Assembly (NCBI RefSeq): GCF_041154485.1
Contig: NZ_AP028670.1
Span: 310,001-374,000, forward strand
DNA length: 64,000 bases
Source: Variovorax sp. V93
GTDB lineage: Bacteria; Pseudomonadota; Gammaproteobacteria; Burkholderiales; Burkholderiaceae_C
Direction of reading: 5' to 3'
Both the position numbers and the translations under genes were made by a program. Positions within the stretch are counted from its first letter, which is position 1, and each line of letters begins with the position of its first letter. The notes under the pieces were generated by a model. The model was not told the DNA's origin, did not search any database, and saw nothing but the letters and a program-made list of their open reading frames with translations. Positions 59,540 to 64,000 of this stretch are shown here, one piece after another.

Positions 59540-60499
59540 ATGAGCTACCGCAAACTCGTGATCGGGCTGGCGCTGGGCGCCTGCGCGCTCGTCGCCCCCG
59601 CATTCGCCCAGCAGGTGACCCGCATCGTCGTGCCCTTTGCCGCCGGCGGCGGCACCGACCAGTACTGCCGCATCCTGGCCCAGGAGCTCAACAAGCAGGG
59701 CCTGAACGTCATCATCGAGAACAAGCCCGGCGCGAGCGGCATCCTCGCGGCCGACTATGTTGCCCGCGCCAAGCCCGACGGACAGACGGTGCTCGTGTCC
59801 TCGCTGGGCACGCTGGCCAACAACAGCGTGCTCTACGAGAAACTGCCCTACGACCCGGCGAAGGACTTCGCCGCCGTCACGCAGATCGCCTACCAGCCGG
59901 CCATCGTCGTCGGGCGCACCGACCTGCCCTACAAGAACATCAAGGAAATGGTGGCCTATGCCAAACAGAACCCCGGCAAGATCAACCGCGGCTCGCCGGG
60001 CGCGGCCATCCTGACCAACCTCGCGCCCATCGCCTTCGAGAAGGAGCAGGGCTTCAGCACGCTGCACATCCCCTTCAACGGCGATGCACCCGCGCTGCAG
60101 GCCCTGCTGGGCAACCAGATCGACATCCACGGCACCTCCATCACGGGATCACTGCCTTATGTGAAGGCCGGCAAGCTGCGCGTGCTGGGCGTGATGGATT
60201 CGAAGCGCCTGCCGCAGGTGCCCGAGGCGCCCACCTTCAAGGAGCAGGGCTTCGACATGGAAGCCACGCTCTGGTATTCGCTCTCGGTGCCCGCAGGCAC
60301 GCCGCGGCCCGCGATCGAGCGCCTGAACAAGGCCGTCAACCAGGTGATCGCCGACCCCGACTTCGTCGCGCGCGCCCGCGCCATCGGCATGGAGCCGCGC
60401 GGCGGCACGCCCGAGGAGCTGGACAAGTTCATCAAGGCCGAGGCGGACCGCTGGCTTCCCGTGTTGCGCGGCTTGAACCTGCCGAAGCAGTCGCACTGA
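59540..60499 (+). CDS. Bug/TctC-family periplasmic receptor
   Basis: A 319-residue Bug receptor with a Sec signal peptide (residues 1-23, ending APAFAQ). The conserved VTRIVVPFAAGGGTDQYCRI, ENKPGASGILAADYVAR and YDPAKDFAAVTQIA segments follow, then HIPFNGDAPALQALLG. CAGGAGA precedes the ATG at 59540. Unlike the other two Bug genes here it lies divergent from the SMP-30 lactonase gene (138-bp gap) and may import a sugar acid or lactone. TctAB subunits are not encoded in the window. Confidence 0.92.
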   Translation: MSYRKLVIGLALGACALVAPAFAQQVTRIVVPFAAGGGTDQYCRILAQELNKQGLNVIIENKPGASGILAADYVARAKPDGQTVLVSSLGTLANNSVLYEKLPYDPAKDFAAVTQIAYQPAIVVGRTDLPYKNIKEMVAYAKQNPGKINRGSPGAAILTNLAPIAFEKEQGFSTLHIPFNGDAPALQALLGNQIDIHGTSITGSLPYVKAGKLRVLGVMDSKRLPQVPEAPTFKEQGFDMEATLWYSLSVPAGTPRPAIERLNKAVNQVIADPDFVARARAIGMEPRGGTPEELDKFIKAEADRWLPVLRGLNLPKQSH

Positions 60500-60664
60500 A
60501 GGATGCCGGCCACGGGACGCCGCGAAGTTCCTCATCCGTGCAGCCAGCTCTTTCCGGATCGGGATTTCCAGGGGCTCCCGTCGTCCGGAAAACGGGGGCA
60601 AGCGTTATTCAAGCTGCGCCGTTCACGCGACGCGTCCTTCCGCCATTTGCTTCGAAGGAACATC

Positions 60665-60832
60665 ATGAAGATCAAGCAGCTTGTCCTCTCCAGCGTCGTT
60701 GCCTTCGCCACCCTGGCCGCCTTCGCACCGACGATCGCCTCCGCCGCGCCCCACCACCGGGCGCACAAGGCGCACAAGGTGTGCAAGTGGAATGCGCACC
60801 ATCACCACCGCGTCTGCCACTGGGTGCGCTGA
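60665..60832 (+). CDS. small secreted His-rich HHHH-motif peptide
   Basis: A 55-residue preprotein. Residues 1-28 form a signal peptide (MKIKQLVLSSVVAFATLAAF, cleavage near IASAAP); the mature 27 or so residues carry ten His, basic residues and two Cys (KVCKWNAHHHHRVCHWVR end). Peptides of this HHHH-motif type recur in Burkholderiales and are thought, without proof, to bind metal in the periplasm. An in-frame ATG at 60503 exists, but the signal peptide fixes 60665; CGAAGGAAC precedes it. It is convergent with the CoA-transferase gene. Confidence 0.8.
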   Translation: MKIKQLVLSSVVAFATLAAFAPTIASAAPHHRAHKAHKVCKWNAHHHHRVCHWVR

Positions 60833-60864
60833 ACAGCACGCCTGCGCGCCTGTAGAAGCGCGCG

Positions 60865-62076
60865 TTATTTGATGACGCTCCTGCGCGCCAGCGATTCGAA
60901 CCGGCCCTCGCCCATGTCCAGCAGTTCGCGCAGCACCTCGGCTGTGTGCTCCCCGAGGTGCGGCGGAGGGTGGCGCACGTCCGAACGCGCGCCGTCGATG
61001 ACGTAGGGCGGCGCATGGACGGCCTGCGCGCCGGCTTCCGCGTCTTCGAACCGGTGCCAGACGCCGGTCTGCGCCGTCCGGTCGGACTGCAGCGCCTCGT
61101 ACAGGCCCAGCACCTCGCCGCACGGAATGCCGGCCTCGTTCATGCGCGCGAGCAGATCGGCGCGCGGGAACTGCGCGATGCGGCCGAGCAGGATCGGCAG
61201 CAGCTCGTGCCGGTGCTTCGCGCGCTCGGTGTTGGTGGCGAACTTCGGATCGGTCGCCAGTTCCGGACAGAGGATCACCTCGTCGCAGAACTTCCTGAAC
61301 TGGCCGTTGTTGCCGACCGCGATCACCAGCGGACCGTCCGCAGCCTCGAACACGCCATAGGGCACGATCGACGGATGCGAGTTGCCGAACTTCGCGGGAT
61401 CGCCCTTGCCCAGCCAGGCGGTCAGCCCGTAGTAGGACGTGATCATCATGCCGCTGTCGTAGAGCGACATCTGGATGTGGCGGCCCTCGCCAGTGCGCGT
61501 GCGCTCGTACAGCACGGCGAGGATGGCCTGGGCCGAATACATGCCGGTGAACATGTCGACCGCGGCGATGCCGAACTTGAGCGGCCCCTGGCCCTCCTCG
61601 CCGTTCATGGCCATGAGGCCGGTCTCGCCCTGGATCACCAGGTCGTAGCCCGGGCGCGCCTTCTCGGGGCTCAGCACCGAGTAGCCCGAGATCGAGCAGT
61701 AGATGATCCTGGGGTTGAGCTTGTGCAGGTCCTCGTAGCCCAGGCCCATCTTCTGAGCGCCGCCGTACTTGAAGTTCTGGATCACCACGTCGCACTGCGC
61801 CGCGAGTTCGCGCACGAGCGCCTGGCCATCCTTGTCCTGCAGGTCGACGCAAATGGAGCGCTTGTTGCGGTTGCAGCTGTTGAAGTAGGAGGTGTTGTGG
61901 CGGCCGATGCGCAGGCCCCAGTCGCGCGTGTCGTCGCCGCGCTCGGGATGCTCGACCTTGATCACGTCGGCGCCCAGGTCGGCCAGCGCCATGCCGCACA
62001 GCGGGCCGGCCATCACGCGCGACAGGTCGAGCACGCGCACGCCGGCCAGGGGTTGCATGGAAAGGTGGTTCTTCAT
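60865..62076 (-). CDS. CaiB/BaiF (family III) CoA-transferase
   Basis: A 403-residue class III CoA-transferase moving CoA between an acyl-CoA (often succinyl-CoA) and a carboxylic acid. Hallmarks: LAGVRVLDLSRVMAGPLCGM, LADLGADVIKVEHPERGDDT, NRNKRSICVDLQ, PGYDLVIQGETG and the catalytic Asp in AVDMFTGMYSAQ. The length is typical (about 400). A GAGGA precedes the ATG at 62076. Neighbours do not form an obvious operon: the pyrB gene ends 100 bp upstream in the same direction. Confidence 0.92.
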   Translation of the reverse strand: MKNHLSMQPLAGVRVLDLSRVMAGPLCGMALADLGADVIKVEHPERGDDTRDWGLRIGRHNTSYFNSCNRNKRSICVDLQDKDGQALVRELAAQCDVVIQNFKYGGAQKMGLGYEDLHKLNPRIIYCSISGYSVLSPEKARPGYDLVIQGETGLMAMNGEEGQGPLKFGIAAVDMFTGMYSAQAILAVLYERTRTGEGRHIQMSLYDSGMMITSYYGLTAWLGKGDPAKFGNSHPSIVPYGVFEAADGPLVIAVGNNGQFRKFCDEVILCPELATDPKFATNTERAKHRHELLPILLGRIAQFPRADLLARMNEAGIPCGEVLGLYEALQSDRTAQTGVWHRFEDAEAGAQAVHAPPYVIDGARSDVRHPPPHLGEHTAEVLRELLDMGEGRFESLARRSVIK

Positions 62077-62176
62077 TCAGGGGTCCTCGGGGCGCCCGCC
62101 CCGGACGCCAGAACACCCAGTCTAGGAGCGCACCCCTCCCGCCATGCACCGGCGCATGAAAAGGTGCTTTGTAGTT

Positions 62177-63472
62177 TCAGTCGAGCCCGTCGAAGTCCGC
62201 GTCGTCGGGCCCGATGTGCGCGGGCGAGCGCCAGCTGGCATCGCGCATCGAGCGCGCGACCTGCTGCTCCACGCCCATCAGCACCGCGAAGATCGCCATG
62301 CGCACCGGGATGCCGTTGTCGGTCTGCCTGAAGATCGCCAGCCGCGGGTCGTGGTTGAGGTCCACGCTGAGGTCGTTCGCGCCCGGGCGCCCGTCGCGCG
62401 GCAAGGGATGCATCAGGATGGTGTCGGGCTTGCAGGCCGCATCCACCAGGGCCTTGCACACCTGGAACTCGGGCGTGTAGCCCTCCAGCGTTTCTCCGTT
62501 CGCGAACCGCTCCTTCTGAACGCGGGTCGCATAGACCACGTCGGCGCCGCGCAGCCCCTGCGCCAGCGAGGAGGTCTGCTCGATGACGTGGCCGTTGCGC
62601 GCGACCAGCTCGACCAGGTAGGCCGGCATCTCCAGCGAGGGCGGCGCGATCAGCGTGAACTTCAGCCCGCGGTACAGCGACAGCAGGCGGATCAGCGAAT
62701 GCACCGTGCGGCCGTACTTGAGGTCGCCGACCATCGCCACATGCGTGCCGTCGACCAGCTTGCCCATGCGCAAGAACTCGCGCTGGATGGTGTACAGGTC
62801 GAGGATGGCCTGGCTCGGGTGTTCGCCGGGGCCGTCGCCGGCGTTGATGACCGGAATGTTGGTGGCGCGCGCGAATTCGGCTACCGAGCCCTGCTCGGGA
62901 TGGCGCACCACCAGCGCGTCGACATAGCCGCTCATCACGCGGCTGGTGTCGTAGATCGACTCGCCCTTGGCCATCGACGAGAAGGTGAAGCCCGTGGTGT
63001 CGCACACCGTGCCGCCGAGCCGGCAGAAGGCGGCGCCGAAGCTCACGCGCGTGCGCGTGCTGGCCTCGAAGAACAGGCTGCCGAGCACGGCGCCCTCGAG
63101 GATGCGCGTGACCTTCTGCCGGCGCGCGATCGGCTGCATCACGTCGGCCACGTGGAACAGGTCCTCGAGGCTGCCACGGTCGAACTGTGCGACCGACAGC
63201 AGCTGCGGCTTGCCTTCAGCCGCGATGCGCTGCGCGAGCGGACGCTGCCCTGCGCCCGCCGGACCGGCACCGGTGTCCAGCGCCTCGCGCTGAAGAATCT
63301 CGGCAACGAACTTGCCGACCATCTCCGGCATCGCGCGCGACTCGCTCGAGTCGGACGGCAGCAGCCAGGTGTCGAGCGCACGGCGGCGCACGCCCAGCCG
63401 TTCGGAGAATGCGTCGCGCGTGAGATTGAGGCGGCGCATCGCGTCGCGCAGGAGGTCTTGCTGTTGGCTCAT
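62177..63472 (-). CDS. pyrB: aspartate carbamoyltransferase with HTH-like N-terminal extension
   Basis: A 431-residue protein; the ATCase core (about 90-420) condenses carbamoyl phosphate and aspartate in pyrimidine synthesis. Carbamoyl phosphate and aspartate sites: STRTR (138-142) in FFEASTRTRVSFG, HPSQAILDLYT, and HPLPRDGR near the end. The first 60 or so residues are extra relative to E. coli PyrB (about 310): LNLTRDAFSERLGVRRRALDT (15-35) resembles a Cro/C1 helix-turn-helix. The ATG at 63472 was chosen over one at 63496 as it begins this domain. A TACGCA-N-TGCGTA palindrome lies 42 bp upstream, so autoregulation is possible. A separate canonical pyrB may exist elsewhere. Confidence 0.88.
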   Translation of the reverse strand: MSQQQDLLRDAMRRLNLTRDAFSERLGVRRRALDTWLLPSDSSESRAMPEMVGKFVAEILQREALDTGAGPAGAGQRPLAQRIAAEGKPQLLSVAQFDRGSLEDLFHVADVMQPIARRQKVTRILEGAVLGSLFFEASTRTRVSFGAAFCRLGGTVCDTTGFTFSSMAKGESIYDTSRVMSGYVDALVVRHPEQGSVAEFARATNIPVINAGDGPGEHPSQAILDLYTIQREFLRMGKLVDGTHVAMVGDLKYGRTVHSLIRLLSLYRGLKFTLIAPPSLEMPAYLVELVARNGHVIEQTSSLAQGLRGADVVYATRVQKERFANGETLEGYTPEFQVCKALVDAACKPDTILMHPLPRDGRPGANDLSVDLNHDPRLAIFRQTDNGIPVRMAIFAVLMGVEQQVARSMRDASWRSPAHIGPDDADFDGLD

Positions 63473-63513
63473 GCGTCGAATGTACGCCATGCGCAAAAAA
63501 CCTCCAAGAAAAA

Positions 63514-63528
63514 ATACGCATTGCGTAT
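63514..63528. promoter_or_regulatory. ATACGCA-N-TGCGTAT palindrome upstream of pyrB
   Basis: Arms 63514-63520 and 63522-63528 are exact inverted repeats around one base, in an AT-rich stretch 42 bp upstream of the ATG. On the minus strand TATTTT and TATACG offer weak -10 material here. It lies between pyrB and the GMC oxidoreductase, both leftward, so it probably serves the pyrB promoter. The HTH-like extension of PyrB is a possible binder; this is inference. Confidence 0.5.
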
Positions 63529-63557
63529 ATTTTGGATGCCAAACAGGCCCACACCGG

Positions 63558-64000
63558 TCAACCCGTCCCGCGCACCAGCGCCGCCCCCTTCTCCGCGATC
63601 ATGATCGATGCGGCATTGGTATTGGTCGACACCATCGCCGGCATCACGGCCGCGTCGATCACGCGCAGCCGCTCGATGCCGCGCACGCGCAGCTGCGGGT
63701 CCACCACCGAGAGCGCGTCGCCGCCCATGCGGCAGGTGCCGGCGGGATGGAACACGGTGCCGCCCTTGTGGCGCGCGAAGGCCTCGAGCGCGGCGTCGTC
63801 GGCCGCCTCGCGCCCGGGCAGGTATTCCTCGTCCGTCACCAGGTCGCGGAAGGCCGGCTGGCGGTAGATCTCGCGCAGCATCTTGAGGCCCGCCACCAGC
63901 ACCTTGGCGTCGTGCGGATCGCTCAGGTAGTTGGAAACGATGCGCGGCGGCGCCAGCGGATCGGCCGAGCGGATCTGCACCGTGCCGCGCGACAGCGGCC
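63558..64000 (-). CDS. GMC-family oxidoreductase (choline dehydrogenase-like), C-terminal part only
   Basis: C-terminal 147 residues of an FAD GMC oxidoreductase; the frame continues beyond the right edge. The GMC C-terminal domain is clear: IRSADPLAPPRIVSNYLSDP, the active-site His in VFHPAGTCRMG, and the second active-site pair region VSTNTNAASIMIAEKGA with Asn. Such enzymes oxidise alcohols or choline to aldehydes. The FAD-binding N-terminus and start are outside the window, so nothing can be said about its promoter. Confidence 0.92.
   Translation of the reverse strand, partial: PLSRGTVQIRSADPLAPPRIVSNYLSDPHDAKVLVAGLKMLREIYRQPAFRDLVTDEEYLPGREAADDAALEAFARHKGGTVFHPAGTCRMGGDALSVVDPQLRVRGIERLRVIDAAVMPAMVSTNTNAASIMIAEKGAALVRGTG

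Overview
The window looks like a chromosomal segment of an aerobic, high-GC betaproteobacterium of the Burkholderiales, probably near Variovorax/Comamonadaceae or Bordetella/Achromobacter. This rests on strong G/C third-position use, three Bug (TctC-type) solute receptors, a PaoABC-type aldehyde oxidoreductase, many GntR/LysR/AraC regulators beside CoA-linked catabolic genes, and a small HHHH-type secreted peptide. The genus is an inference; no rRNA, tRNA or other marker gene is visible.

Region 1 (1-3.6 kb) is mobile and accessory. It holds a tyrosine recombinase open to the left edge, a repeat-rich non-coding stretch (a GTCAAAC/GTTTGAC site array and a perfect 26-bp inverted repeat), a VapBC module, a ParE-type toxin with its antitoxin, and two IS3-family transposase tails fused back to back. 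Related 32-bp repeat units border the toxin-antitoxin block on both sides, so it looks like an exchangeable cassette.

Region 2 (4-8.2 kb) encodes the two subunits of a biotin-dependent acyl-CoA carboxylase and a small unknown protein. Region 3 (8.3-18.2 kb) looks like one regulon built around a divergent promoter at 13.1-13.2 kb. Leftward: a DapA-family lyase, an amino-acid-type ABC receptor and permease, a hydantoinase-like amidohydrolase and a GntR/FCD regulator. Rightward: a 982-residue fusion of all three subunits of an HcnABC/opine-oxidase/D-hydroxyproline-dehydrogenase-type enzyme, an M20 hydrolase and the ABC ATPase. The likely substrate is a cyclic or secondary-amine amino-acid derivative.

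Region 4 (18.4-31.2 kb) has a Bug receptor, a threonine aldolase with a divergent LysR regulator, an enolase-superfamily dehydratase, a CBS protein, a KorCAB-type 2-oxoacid oxidoreductase with its own NAD(P)H/ferredoxin flavoprotein, a DUF4256 protein and a tannase/feruloyl-esterase lipoprotein. Region 5 (31.3-41 kb) carries two molybdenum hydroxylase systems: a two-subunit Tat-exported enzyme divergent from a Crp/Fnr regulator, and PaoABC next to an AraC regulator, with a JmjC-like cupin protein between them.

Region 6 (41.2-53.4 kb) is an eleven-gene, mostly overlapping catabolic operon divergent from a LysR gene. It encodes a luciferase-like monooxygenase, a flavin reductase fused to an FCD domain, a paired acyl-CoA dehydrogenase, an enoyl-CoA hydratase, an NDP-forming acyl-CoA synthetase, two SDRs, a VOC protein, a SnoaL-like protein and a Bug receptor. 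Together these read as uptake, CoA activation, beta-oxidation and flavin-dependent oxygenation of an unidentified (perhaps alicyclic or terpenoid) acid. It is the best candidate for an undescribed pathway. Region 7 (53.4-64 kb) holds a five-PAS GGDEF/EAL protein, a chemoreceptor, an SMP-30 lactonase, a third Bug receptor, a small His-rich secreted peptide, a CaiB/BaiF CoA-transferase, an aspartate carbamoyltransferase with an HTH-like N-terminal extension, and the end of a GMC oxidoreductase cut by the right edge.
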